A stretch of DNA of 64,000 nucleotides from NCBI GenBank assembly GCA_023151185.1, contig JAKLJL010000010.1:1-64000 (forward strand). The letters are read 5' to 3'. Shown piece after piece: positions 16,890 to 25,532 of this stretch. The DNA is from Bacteroidota bacterium (lineage in GTDB: Bacteria > Bacteroidota > JABWAT01). The position numbers and the translations under genes were made by a program. The stretch's first letter is position 1. Every line of letters starts with the position of its first letter. Under the pieces are notes generated by a model, which saw only the letters and a list, made by a program, of their open reading frames with translations, did no database searches and had not been told where the DNA came from.

Positions 16890-17316
16890 TGAGGACAGAG
16901 ATAGCCTATTTATCAAATGCACTCCTGGTTACACACTTTCCCTAAACTCTTACTATCCTCAATTGATAGTTTAGGATATAGTCGGAGGTTATGGAGCCAC
17001 AGAACTGCCAATATCCAAATTTATTGAATGGTCGGAGTATTTGTAATCTCGACGTTGTCTAAAAAGAAGGGATTAGGGAAAAAACATTGATGAGCTTCGC
17101 AGAACTTCGTTAACCGGATCCCCGAACGCTTTCGGGGCAGGCTAAGTTCGGGATGACAGCCCTTTTATACAGCCCAGTGTAACAGACGAGGCCTCGCCTT
17201 TTTTTCTGACCTTCCTTCCCACTTTTTAACTTCCCCTAATTTTCGTACCTTTAACTTTTTCGGTTCTACAGATTTCTGAACCGGGTTTTCCGATTTCAAA
17301 CAAAAGTGGTTTTTCA
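16890..17316. other. intergenic region with REP-like hairpin
   Basis: No gene is seen. A perfect 7-bp stem with a 4-nt loop (CCCCGAA 17120-17126, TTCGGGG 17131-17137) is followed by TTCGGGATGAC, and a 10-bp palindrome CGAGGCCTCG at 17187-17196 runs into a T-rich tract. A related fragment (CCCCGAAAGGGATGAC) occurs near 45809, so this may be a dispersed REP-like element. The DNA changes here from the AT-rich toxin locus to the CCGG-rich core. Confidence 0.45.
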
Positions 17317-19221
17317 ATGAGCAGATTCATCGTCCGGGTTTTGGTTGTAGTCAGTTTTCTGGTATTCGGTTCAGGATCAGTTCACGCAGAAAACCCTGAT
17401 TCTTTGCAAATTCCTGAGTCATTTAACAAAGTTCTACCTGAAGTTGTTTATGAGAATGCAGATCTCAGAGAAATTATCAAAGCGATCGGCGCGGCTGGTA
17501 AGGTGAATATTTTTCTTTCACCCAACGTTCAAACTAAACTGACCCTGAGGTTGTATAACCAGCGGATCATTGACATCCTGGAGTTTATTGCCACACGAAC
17601 TTATCTTGAACTGGCCTGGACCGGAGCTATTGTGACTCTCCAACCTCAGTCACCTCCTCCACTGCCTGTTCCAGTTGCAGCCAAACCTGTTATTACCCTT
17701 ACAGACGGGAAACTTTCCTTTGACATTAAATCCGTCCCTGCCCAGTCAGTGATCCGGGAACTGATCCGGGTGACCGGGAAGAATTTTATTACGGAATCAG
17801 CGTTGCCGGAGTATTTATCCGGCTATCTGGCTGCTCTGCCGGTTCAGGAGGCGATTCCCCTTTTCTTCAGGATGAACCAGGTTCAGGCAAGAGAACGGAA
17901 CGGGATTTACTATCTGCAGCGGATGGATCAGGAAACTGGTCCGGCCGGACAGGTGAACCGGGCCGGGTACTGGCTGGAAATCAAGGATTCCCTGATCACG
18001 ATCGATGTTCAGAAGGCGTCGATTGACCGGTTGATCCGGGATGCTGCCCAGCAACTGAATCTTTCCGTTTTTTATTACTCTGATCTGACCGGAACCATTA
18101 CGGCCCGGGCCTCACGTCTGACCTTTAACGGTCTTTTATCCTTTTTACTCCGGAATACATCCTTCACTTACAAGCGGGAGGACGGCATATACTTCATCGG
18201 GGACCGGTCAACCAAATCCCTTGAAACCAGTAAACTCATTCTCCTGAAAAACCGGAAAGTTGAAGCCATTACCGATCTGCTTCCTCCAGCTTTAACCGGT
18301 CTTGCATCTGTCAAAATCCTGAAGGAACAAAATGCCCTGATGGTTACTTCCACCCAAAATGTTATTGAAGATCTGGAAGCTGTCGTCCGGACGGTTGATT
18401 ACTCGACGCCTCAGGTTCTGATTGAAGCTCTGGTCGTCGATTTTTCGACCAGTGACGGGATTTCGACCGGTGTTTCTGCCGGGACCCGGGGTTCTGATAC
18501 GACCAAGGCTAAAATCGGCAAGTCCAATTCCTACCTTCCGGGATTAGATATGACCCTGTCTGCCGCCACACTTAACAAGGCCACCTCCAAACTTGGAACA
18601 GTCAACATGTTCGGCACCGATGTCAACCTTGCAAGAATCGGGAAGCTGCCGGATGATTTTTATCTGCGGATTCAGGCATTGGAAAATGTTGGCCTGGCAA
18701 AAGTCAGATCCCGCCCGATGCTTTCGACACTGAACGGCCACAAGGCAACCCTGTCAGTCGGGACGACTCAGTATTACATCCTGAAGTCCACAACCCCTTT
18801 CCGGGATACACAGGGAACGGTTCTGACCGAAAGTCAGCAGTTCAAGGAGATTTCGGCGAATATAACTCTGGAAGTCACCCCCTGGGTTTCATCATCCGGA
18901 GAAGTGACAGTTGAAATTAAACCGGTTTTCGAAACGCCGGTGGGCCAGTTTACCTCTGAGACACCACCAACAATCAACAAGCGGTCATTTGAATCCACCA
19001 TCCGGCTGTCAGACGGGGAAACCATTGTGCTGGGCGGACTTATCGAGGAAAGCGAATCTGAGACCACTGAAGGCATTCCGTATTTGAGCCGGATCCCTTA
19101 TCTGGGAACTCTTTTTTCAACCAAAACAAAGGTCAAGAAAAAGGCTGAACTGGTCATTTACGTTACGCCCAGAGTTTATTTCGGGGCAGAAGCACCGCAG
19201 CCCGGGCCGGAGATGCCGTGA
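17317..19221 (+). CDS. type II secretion / type IV pilus secretin (GspD/PilQ-like)
   Basis: Secretins form the gated outer-membrane channel of T2SS and T4P systems. The product has 634 residues with a signal peptide (about 1-25). Three STN/N0-N1-like modules follow, at about 40-115 (VVYENADLREIIKAIGAAGKV), 130-205 and 225-300. Next come an N3-like NolW segment (LKNRKVEAITDLLPP) and the C-terminal secretin domain (about 365-625) with VLIEALVVDF, LSTLNGHKATLSVGTTQYY and the signature block LSDGETIVLGGLIEES. It is the first gene of an operon whose members overlap by 4 bp. I cannot choose between GspD and PilQ from this gene alone; the pseudopilin neighbours favour a T2SS-like system. Confidence 0.85.
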   Translation: MSRFIVRVLVVVSFLVFGSGSVHAENPDSLQIPESFNKVLPEVVYENADLREIIKAIGAAGKVNIFLSPNVQTKLTLRLYNQRIIDILEFIATRTYLELAWTGAIVTLQPQSPPPLPVPVAAKPVITLTDGKLSFDIKSVPAQSVIRELIRVTGKNFITESALPEYLSGYLAALPVQEAIPLFFRMNQVQARERNGIYYLQRMDQETGPAGQVNRAGYWLEIKDSLITIDVQKASIDRLIRDAAQQLNLSVFYYSDLTGTITARASRLTFNGLLSFLLRNTSFTYKREDGIYFIGDRSTKSLETSKLILLKNRKVEAITDLLPPALTGLASVKILKEQNALMVTSTQNVIEDLEAVVRTVDYSTPQVLIEALVVDFSTSDGISTGVSAGTRGSDTTKAKIGKSNSYLPGLDMTLSAATLNKATSKLGTVNMFGTDVNLARIGKLPDDFYLRIQALENVGLAKVRSRPMLSTLNGHKATLSVGTTQYYILKSTTPFRDTQGTVLTESQQFKEISANITLEVTPWVSSSGEVTVEIKPVFETPVGQFTSETPPTINKRSFESTIRLSDGETIVLGGLIEESESETTEGIPYLSRIPYLGTLFSTKTKVKKKAELVIYVTPRVYFGAEAPQPGPEMP

Positions 19222-20471
19222 CCTGGTTTTCGGACAAAGGACTTCCGGCACTTCGCCAGTTTCAGGCACTGAGTGAAGGTCAGGTCTGGCTTTTTCTGAT
19301 TCGGCAACCGGCGGGAACCTGTAACTGGAAGATTCACCGGAGAGGGAAAACTTTTTCCGGTGCGATTGAAAGCTCTGACCCTGTCCTTTCGGACTGCGCT
19401 TCGGGGTTGATACATAACCTGACCGCACAGCAAACTCTGCGGTCGGGCGACCTTGTTTTTCTGGTTCATTCCGGTTTTACTCCCGACTTCCTCCCGGTTC
19501 CAGCCGGTGAGAAACCCGGATCAGGGTTACCGCTCCTTCTTGGCGGTGAGCCCTACCTGCTGCCGGTGAATTCCGGCGAAAATGACTCTCTTTCCTTTCC
19601 GGGGATCCAAACCGGGGGAGTTTTTCCGCTGGCCTGGTTTTGCTGGAGAAGACTTTCCGCGGAACTGGATGCCCGGCCCGCTTCAGTCTGGGTGGGGCCT
19701 GATTCCCTTTTCCTCGGATCACGCCCGGCATATTCTGACACACCTCAATTCGATCTGCTTCCGCTTGATTCTGCCGGCAGTGACGCAAGCAGGGAAGAGA
19801 TCACCCAGGAAATCAGCCGACAGCGATGGCTTGACAGTTTGGTTCAGGAAGGAGAAGATCTTCCGGATTTGAACTGGGTTCAGGATGCACTGGCTGTACC
19901 TTCTGCCTGGTTCCGTTTTACCGGCGGAGCTGACCGTCAGCTTTTCTCCCCGGCTATTCATTCTCAACTGGCAATCCGGCAGTTTAAATCAGGTTTATTG
20001 GCGGGCGGTGGTACAGCAGCCCTTTTCCTTTCCGGTTTGTTTTTGTGGTCCAGTTTTACAGCCGCCGGGGCCGATGCCGCATGGGATTGGCAGGAAGCCC
20101 ACCGGATTGAAATCACCGAGGTCAGAAAACTGGAGAGTCAGAGTGCAAACCGGGCCCATTGGTACGGACGGAATCCCGTATCCGGTTTCCGTTTGCAGGA
20201 AATTTTACTTTTTGGGCAGGGGCTAACCGATCAGGTCCGGATTGACCAAATCCAACTGAAAACCGGAACGCCACCGGTCAGCAGAGTCATCGGATTTTCG
20301 GATTCTGAAACGGATGTTGCCCGGTATGTTTCAGCCCTTACGGCCCATCCGTCCATTCACTCTGCCTCTCTTACCCGAATGGGACCGGTTTCCGTAAAAA
20401 ACGATCAGGAGATGAAACGTGCGGGAAAATTCAGGTTAATTTTCCAGATCGAACTGGAGACCGGACCATGA
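19218..20471 (+). CDS. GspL/PilM-PilN-like inner-membrane platform protein
   Basis: The 417-residue product overlaps the secretin stop by 4 bp. The first ~235 residues are a soluble, weakly conserved region in the place of the actin-like cytoplasmic domain of GspL/PilM. A single membrane segment follows (about 260-280, GGTAALFLSGLFLWSSF). The rest is a periplasmic domain with the PilN/GspL pattern of coiled coil and ferredoxin-like fold (RIDQIQLKTG ... VARYVSALTAHPSIHSASL). It would link the cytoplasmic ATPase to the periplasmic assembly. Sequence similarity is low; the call rests on architecture and gene order. Confidence 0.6.
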   Translation: MTWFSDKGLPALRQFQALSEGQVWLFLIRQPAGTCNWKIHRRGKTFSGAIESSDPVLSDCASGLIHNLTAQQTLRSGDLVFLVHSGFTPDFLPVPAGEKPGSGLPLLLGGEPYLLPVNSGENDSLSFPGIQTGGVFPLAWFCWRRLSAELDARPASVWVGPDSLFLGSRPAYSDTPQFDLLPLDSAGSDASREEITQEISRQRWLDSLVQEGEDLPDLNWVQDALAVPSAWFRFTGGADRQLFSPAIHSQLAIRQFKSGLLAGGGTAALFLSGLFLWSSFTAAGADAAWDWQEAHRIEITEVRKLESQSANRAHWYGRNPVSGFRLQEILLFGQGLTDQVRIDQIQLKTGTPPVSRVIGFSDSETDVARYVSALTAHPSIHSASLTRMGPVSVKNDQEMKRAGKFRLIFQIELETGP

Positions 20472-20980
20472 CGACTTTTTCTCCGTGGCTGATCCGGTCC
20501 GGGACACTTCTTATTCTGGTGATCCTGTTTGCAACTGTCTCTGACCGGTTTTCAGAAACCCTTGCCGATACCACAGAATTTGACCGGGTGATCCGGGAAA
20601 CGGAAAGTTTAAAATCCCGGGTCGCGGTTCTGTCTGATCTTCAGAAACAGGCTTCCGGGAAACAAGAATCCGCACCGGATACCAGAGAAGTCAGGGTTCC
20701 TTCAGACATTCTGGTTACTATGAGCCGGTTGGTTCTTGACTCGGGCGGAAAAATCCGTTCTGTTACAACTGCTGAAACCCGGCAGACTGCCGACATCCTG
20801 AGCCTTGGGTTCAAAATCGAGTTTGAAACTACCTGGTCTGCCTGGATTCAATTCCGGAAGCGGGCTGAATCCCTGCCTTACCGAACCGAATTCAATTCTC
20901 TGACCCTCAGTCATTTACCAGGCCAATCCGGTCAGATTTCAGTTACCGAAAACCTGACGGTTACGGTGGTGCGGCCATGA
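20468..20980 (+). CDS. GspM/PilO-like assembly protein
   Basis: This 170-residue protein has one N-terminal membrane segment (about 8-24), a short coiled coil (about 35-58, FDRVIRETESLKSRVAVLSD) and a small C-terminal alpha/beta domain (about 75-168), the bitopic layout of GspM and PilO. It overlaps both neighbours by 4 bp, so translation is probably coupled. The preceding gene is the L/N-like partner with which GspM/PilO normally forms a heterodimer. Assignment is by size, topology and position. Confidence 0.6.
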   Translation: MTTFSPWLIRSGTLLILVILFATVSDRFSETLADTTEFDRVIRETESLKSRVAVLSDLQKQASGKQESAPDTREVRVPSDILVTMSRLVLDSGGKIRSVTTAETRQTADILSLGFKIEFETTWSAWIQFRKRAESLPYRTEFNSLTLSHLPGQSGQISVTENLTVTVVRP

Positions 20981-21429
20981 CGAAACTGCTTCTGAATCTG
21001 TTGCTGGGTGGTGGTTTACTGCTGATCTGGTTTGTCATCTGGTCGGATTATTCTGAACTGGCGGTGGATGGAAATCAGGAAATGACCGGTTTGCAAGCTC
21101 CGACTTCTGCCCAGCCGGTCCGGACAGATTCCCTTGAGGCAATCAATCCGTTTCATGTTCCCCATCAGATACCGGAAAAACAGACCCTGATCCCTGTCAA
21201 AAAAATGACAGTATCAAGGGAAAAACCAGCCTTCAGTGCGGTTCTTTTGGGAAAAACCCTCTCGGACGGCCGGGAACGGTTTATTGTGGCACTTCCTGAT
21301 GGCCGGGTTTTTCATGTTCAGCCGGGCGATACCGTCGAGGCGCTTGTGGTGTGGAAATCGGTTGGCGATACGCTGATTCTCAGAAGCCACGACCGGAAAA
21401 CCCTTTACCGGATCGGGTTCGGATCATGA
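20977..21429 (+). CDS. GspC/PilP-like protein with HR-type domain
   Basis: The 150 residues comprise a membrane segment (about 5-22), a low-complexity linker with an INPFHVP motif (the NPF seen in GspC/PilP proteins) near residue 49-55, and a compact C-terminal beta domain (about 85-150). That domain contains VALPDGRVFHVQPGDTVEAL and LILRSHDRKTLYRI, resembling the homology region that contacts the secretin N0 domain. It overlaps the genes on both sides. It would connect the inner-membrane platform with the secretin encoded by the first gene of the operon. Confidence 0.65.
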   Translation: MTKLLLNLLLGGGLLLIWFVIWSDYSELAVDGNQEMTGLQAPTSAQPVRTDSLEAINPFHVPHQIPEKQTLIPVKKMTVSREKPAFSAVLLGKTLSDGRERFIVALPDGRVFHVQPGDTVEALVVWKSVGDTLILRSHDRKTLYRIGFGS

Positions 21430-22544
21430 AAATCATTTCTTTTTCACGCCGGATTCTAAACCATCAGGTGCCCGGTTATTCCTTGGTCACCGTTCTGATT
21501 CTGATGGTTTTTCTTTCAGTTGCTGCAGCGCTGGGATTTCGGTTTTCAGGCGCTGCCACCCGGTCGGTTCATGACCTGCAGGCTGGGATTCTGAGGCAGG
21601 AAACACTTAAAATGACGTGCAACAGGCTTCTTGCCGGAAAGGAATTTTTAAAACCCGGACAGACCGGTTCAGAAGTCCTTGAGGGTCATGCTTTTTATCC
21701 CTTTTATCTGAAGTGGAAAGTCTGGCGGTGGGGCATTCATGATTTCCTGACGGTTACCGTTTCGGACCCAACCGGTTCGGCTGAACGAACCATCCGGAAT
21801 GAACGAAAAGTTCTGATTCCCGAAGGCACCTCAGTTGTTTATGACCAGCCAGGATTCGGGCTGGTCCTGACCAATGGGACGACACTTCTGGGTCCGGTTT
21901 TGCTGCGGTATCCCGAACTCAGAACAACCCGCCTTTCGATGCAGACAGAGGAACGGCCTGTGCAATTTACCCAGCCTCTTTACCGGCTTGAAATTCCTCT
22001 GTTTCAGCCTGCCGGAGAAATTCCGGATGCGCCTGACTGGTCGGTTGTTCCGGAAAACCGGCATGGGTCCTATGTCAGGATTTTGACAGAACCGCTTCCT
22101 GACAGCCTGAATTCCGGGTGGATTGATATCGGGGAAAAACGGGAAATTGACCGGTTTCCTGCAGGGACGGGTAACCAGATTCTAATCAGAAAATCCGTCC
22201 GGTTACGGGCAGGATTTTATCAGGCGGAAGATCTTGTATTTCTTGGGGATACGTTACTTGCGGATCCCGGAACCCGGTTCCATGGGAATCTTTGGGTGTT
22301 CAGAAAACCCGGTTCACCGCCACCGGTGGTAATCCTGAAAAAGCCGTTTCAGATTCAGGGTGATCTGGTTGCTGACGGAACCCTGAGGGCAGAAGGGGCG
22401 GTCATCAACGGCCGGCTCCTGGCCAGCCAAAGTGCTGTCAACCGGCCACCTACCGAATATGTTCATTACCTTTCCGGGATGACTGTTACCGGGGCACCCG
22501 AACCCGGCTTGAACCTTCCGTTGGTTCTGATGGGGTACAAATGA
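21426..22544 (+). CDS. GspK/PilX-like minor pseudopilin with beta-helical C-terminal region
   Basis: The start is ATG 21426, overlapping the previous stop as ATGA. A longer frame from 21351 would run through the preceding gene and is rejected. The 372-residue product begins with a prepilin-type leader and PGYSLVTVLILMVF, in which the usual Glu at +5 is Thr, as in tip pseudopilins of the GspK kind. The remainder is unusual: about residues 250-345 contain repeats such as GNLWVFRKPG, QGDLVADGTLRAEG and INGRLLASQS, resembling bactofilin-like right-handed beta-helix rungs. Probably a tip or priming component. Confidence 0.55.
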   Translation: MKIISFSRRILNHQVPGYSLVTVLILMVFLSVAAALGFRFSGAATRSVHDLQAGILRQETLKMTCNRLLAGKEFLKPGQTGSEVLEGHAFYPFYLKWKVWRWGIHDFLTVTVSDPTGSAERTIRNERKVLIPEGTSVVYDQPGFGLVLTNGTTLLGPVLLRYPELRTTRLSMQTEERPVQFTQPLYRLEIPLFQPAGEIPDAPDWSVVPENRHGSYVRILTEPLPDSLNSGWIDIGEKREIDRFPAGTGNQILIRKSVRLRAGFYQAEDLVFLGDTLLADPGTRFHGNLWVFRKPGSPPPVVILKKPFQIQGDLVADGTLRAEGAVINGRLLASQSAVNRPPTEYVHYLSGMTVTGAPEPGLNLPLVLMGYK

Positions 22545-22957
22545 TACTCCATGTGAAAAAACCGGGGACGTTCCGGATTTCCCTTAAAGGATTTACTCTG
22601 GCAGAAACTCTGGTCAGCATGGTGCTTATCACGATTCTGGCGACCGGATTCTGGGGTTCACTCCTTTTTCTTTTTTCGGAGAGAACAACCGAAAACCAGT
22701 ATGAACTGATCCGCCGGCTGCCTGTCCTTGCTGATTCCATCCGGTCACTGCCGGCAGGGGTTTTGGAGTGGAAGCGGGGAAATGCCCTTTTAAAGGCGGA
22801 GATCACTGACCTTGAGAAGGGCAGGCAAATTTCCTGGAGGTTGTCGGTCAGGAACCGAAACGGAAAAGTTACAGAAAAACTAAACCTGATCACCCGGACC
22901 TGGCCTGACGAAAAACAGTATGACAAGCAAACGGTTTACACCAAAATCAGCCGGTAA
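22541..22957 (+). CDS. type IV pseudopilin (GspI/J-like)
   Basis: The 138-residue product has a leader ending in KG followed by FTLAETLVSMVLITILATGF, with the conserved Glu at +5 and the hydrophobic stalk of class III prepilins (about 18-42). The periplasmic head is small and without recognised motifs. It overlaps the preceding gene by 4 bp and the next by 38 bp. The leader should be cut and methylated; a peptidase candidate is encoded far away at 44010. Confidence 0.75.
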   Translation: MILHVKKPGTFRISLKGFTLAETLVSMVLITILATGFWGSLLFLFSERTTENQYELIRRLPVLADSIRSLPAGVLEWKRGNALLKAEITDLEKGRQISWRLSVRNRNGKVTEKLNLITRTWPDEKQYDKQTVYTKISR

Positions 22958-23393
22958 TCTTCCTGGGTTTACCCTGATGGAAGTACTCATTGCCATGCTG
23001 ATCGCATCCGGCATCAGTTTGCTGGCCTTAAATCTGCTCGGTCTGGTCAACCGGACGGTCATCCCGTTCAGTAAACGGCAGATCCGTCTGGCTTCAGATC
23101 CGATCGTTGAAAAAAGACTGGTTGACCTGGCTTCCTCAGTTTCGGTGGTGGCAGTTGATTCTGCAGAAGGAACCCTTTTTTTTAAATTTTTATCCTCTGA
23201 CGGATCTGTAATGTTTCACTGGTCTTCTTCTGATACACTTATTCTGAAAGGTCTCGACGTGTACTCCGGTCCGGTTCTGCTTCGTGCCGGGCGGGGAATA
23301 ACGGGTAACCCTGTCAGAAACAGTCTTGGGTTTTTTACCGGTGACCGGTGGATCCGGACTCCTTTTGAAGGTGAGGTCCGGGATGAAAGGTAA
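22920..23393 (+). CDS. type IV pseudopilin (GspJ/H-like)
   Basis: The product has 157 residues. After a 15-residue basic leader, the cleavage region PG / FTLMEVLIAMLIASGISLL shows the prepilin consensus with Glu at +5. The head (about 45-157) is beta-rich, ending GFFTGDRWIRTPFEG. It overlaps the upstream pseudopilin by 38 bp and the GspF gene by 11 bp, so the pseudopilin block is translationally packed. Which of H, I or J it represents cannot be decided from sequence. Confidence 0.72.
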   Translation: MTSKRFTPKSAGNLPGFTLMEVLIAMLIASGISLLALNLLGLVNRTVIPFSKRQIRLASDPIVEKRLVDLASSVSVVAVDSAEGTLFFKFLSSDGSVMFHWSSSDTLILKGLDVYSGPVLLRAGRGITGNPVRNSLGFFTGDRWIRTPFEGEVRDER

Positions 23394-24435
23394 ACAAATT
23401 CCGTTCAGCCGTCAGCCGGTGGTTTACCGCCAGATCGCCGTTATGCTCGAAAGCGGTGTTTCACTGAACCAGACTTTAACTATTCAGATCCGGATGGAGG
23501 AAGATCAAACAGTAAAAAAGATATTGATTCAGGCACAGAAATTACTTCAAAACGGAATTCCCGTCCGTCAGGCCTTCGAAAAATCGGGGCTGGTTGTCCA
23601 TCCGCTGTTTATTCAACTGATTGAAATCGGCGAACATTCCGGCAGGCTGGGGCCTGCCTTTGATCACATCGCCCGGACGGTCGAGGAAAGCCGGGAGTTC
23701 AGGTCAAAGGTCTTTCAGGCTTTGAGCTATCCGGCAGTGATTCTGACCGTTGCCGCCGTTTCGGTTCTGATCATGATTTTCTTTATAGTTCCATCTTTTG
23801 CCGAGGCTTATACTTCGATGGCAGTTGATCTGCCCTTCATGACGGTTGCCCTGCTGCAGATTCAGCAGTTTCTTTCTGCGTGGGGGGTCTATCTTCTGGC
23901 AGCTGTGGCTGGCGCAGTATGGCTTTTTATCCGTTTTGGGCAGCAGCCCGCCATCCGGCCGAAACTGGAATCCTGGTTGTTTTCGCTGCCTTTTCTGGGT
24001 GATTTCTGGAAAATGAAAATCAACTATGAATTCTGTGTGGGACTTTCTCTGCTTCTGGGTGACGGTGTTCCCCTTCTGAAATCCATTACCCTGATCGGGA
24101 AAAATACGGGAAGTATTTTGTTTTCCCGGCAGATTTCTGGGTTTATTTCGGGTCTTGAATCGGGGAAACGCCTTTCCGGGCTGATGGATTCGACATCCAT
24201 CGTCAGCCCTGTGGTGCAGCAAATGATTCTGGTCGGGGAAGAAACGAGTGAACTTCCCCGTTTGCTGAACCGTGCGGCAGGTCTGATCAAAAATGATCTC
24301 GATACCCGGCTAAAAGTCATGGTCAGCCTGCTTGAACCGATCCTGATTGTGGTTCTTGGGCTGGTCGTTGGCATTTTGTTGATTTCTATGTATTTACCGC
24401 TTTTTGATTCGATGTCACAGATTGGAGGAAAATGA
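23383..24435 (+). CDS. GspF/PilC-type inner-membrane platform protein
   Basis: The start is placed at ATG 23383 (350 residues). It begins KGKQIPFSRQPVVYRQIAVMLESGVSLNQTL, the usual first cytoplasmic T2SSF domain. Two T2SSF domains are visible at about 15-135 and 215-335, each with the GxxL/G-HSGRL-type motif (EIGEHSGRLGPAF, LVGEETSELPRLL). Membrane segments lie at about 145-170, 185-205 and 320-345. GspF is the platform contacted by the GspE ATPase. The family's usual N-terminal cytoplasmic extension is short here. Confidence 0.87.
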   Translation: MKGKQIPFSRQPVVYRQIAVMLESGVSLNQTLTIQIRMEEDQTVKKILIQAQKLLQNGIPVRQAFEKSGLVVHPLFIQLIEIGEHSGRLGPAFDHIARTVEESREFRSKVFQALSYPAVILTVAAVSVLIMIFFIVPSFAEAYTSMAVDLPFMTVALLQIQQFLSAWGVYLLAAVAGAVWLFIRFGQQPAIRPKLESWLFSLPFLGDFWKMKINYEFCVGLSLLLGDGVPLLKSITLIGKNTGSILFSRQISGFISGLESGKRLSGLMDSTSIVSPVVQQMILVGEETSELPRLLNRAAGLIKNDLDTRLKVMVSLLEPILIVVLGLVVGILLISMYLPLFDSMSQIGGK

Positions 24436-24944
24436 TGAAAAAAGGACTGATTACTGACCACAAACCGGCTTCCGTTCCTGAACGGATGTTAGCTCCGGAT
24501 TCAGAAGGGAACCGCCGGACTCTGGCCGGATTGATCCGTTTTTCCGCATCAAGAAAACTTCCGGGCTTTTCCCTGACTGAACTGCTTATTGCTATGGTGA
24601 TTCTGAGTGTTCTGGTGCTTCTGGCATTGCCGAAATTGTATCCGTTGGTCACCAAAGCCAAGACAAAAGAAGCCCAGATTGCCCTGGCGACGGTTAAGGC
24701 CCTGCAGGATGCCTATAAACTGGAACATGACCGGTATGCTGCAACAACCGAAGAACTTGGTTTTGTTCAGGAAAAGACAGTTTCGGAAGGCGGAACGGCA
24801 AAATATGCGGTAACCATTTCTTCAGCAGGGGAAACCGGATACGAAGCCCGGGCCACTGCACTTGTTGATTTCGACAATGACGGGACCTTCAATGTTTGGG
24901 TTGTAAATGAAAGTGGAAAAATAGATGAAAAGATTCCTGATTAA
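24432..24944 (+). CDS. major pseudopilin GspG-like
   Basis: The 170-residue product overlaps the GspF stop. A long leader (about 43 residues) precedes PG / FSLTELLIAMVILSVLVLLALPK with Glu at +5. The head has the GspG look: AKTKEAQIALATVKALQDAYKLEHDRYAATTEEL, then a C-terminal region with VDFDNDGTFNVWVV. That resembles the acidic calcium-binding loop of GspG proteins and includes Asp residues at FDNDG. The unusually long leader could mean that translation really starts further in, for example at 24489. Confidence 0.8.
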   Translation: MMKKGLITDHKPASVPERMLAPDSEGNRRTLAGLIRFSASRKLPGFSLTELLIAMVILSVLVLLALPKLYPLVTKAKTKEAQIALATVKALQDAYKLEHDRYAATTEELGFVQEKTVSEGGTAKYAVTISSAGETGYEARATALVDFDNDGTFNVWVVNESGKIDEKIPD

Positions 24945-25524
24945 TTTGATTCTGGCCGGAATTCTAACCGGATGCAGCACCCTTGATTCGGTACTGAACC
25001 GGCCGGAGGTGACGATTCTTGAGCCCATGCCCGATACTATCCGGATTGCGGTCCCGGATTTTCAGGTTTCGGGAAATGGCCTCAATAAAAAGTCGGGCAG
25101 TCTTTTTGCGGGATATCTGACCGAAAGCTGGATTACTGAGACCCGGACCCGTGCGGTAGACCGTAGTCTTGTTGAAAGGTGGCAGAAAAAGAACGTCACA
25201 GCAACCGGAGGACTGCTTTCCCCCGGGCAGATGTCGGATCTTTCCGGCAGTCTGGACGCCGGATGTCTGGTCGCCGGTTCGGTGAGAATCAGTTCGGGGC
25301 CGTTACTGTATGACCCCGAAAATCAATCAGAAATTCAGGTTTCCCTTCGGTGGATTCATCCGGAAGATGGCCGGCTGCTGGCGCTGGGGCTTTATTCCCA
25401 AAAATCATCAGGAAATCCTGAACTTCAGGTACGGGATATGATCCGGGAGATTATTCAGTCAGGGAACTGGTTTAAAAAAGAAATCAAAACTCTGCCGGCA
25501 GACACTTCTTCAGTCGGGAACTGA
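24925..25524 (+). CDS. CsgG-like outer-membrane lipoprotein
   Basis: The 199-residue product overlaps the end of the GspG-like gene by 20 bp. The leader MKRFLINLILAGILTGCS contains a lipobox (LTGC). The mature part follows the CsgG/FlgT-type pattern: IRIAVPDFQVSG, a helix with SLFAGYLTESWITETRTRAVDRSLVERWQKK, then GCLVAGSVRISS. CsgG-like proteins are periplasmic or outer-membrane lipoproteins in export complexes. Located last in the secretion operon, it may act as the pilotin for the secretin. It converges with the histidine kinase gene after an 8-bp gap. Confidence 0.65.
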   Translation: MKRFLINLILAGILTGCSTLDSVLNRPEVTILEPMPDTIRIAVPDFQVSGNGLNKKSGSLFAGYLTESWITETRTRAVDRSLVERWQKKNVTATGGLLSPGQMSDLSGSLDAGCLVAGSVRISSGPLLYDPENQSEIQVSLRWIHPEDGRLLALGLYSQKSSGNPELQVRDMIREIIQSGNWFKKEIKTLPADTSSVGN

Positions 25525-25532
25525 GAGGAAGT

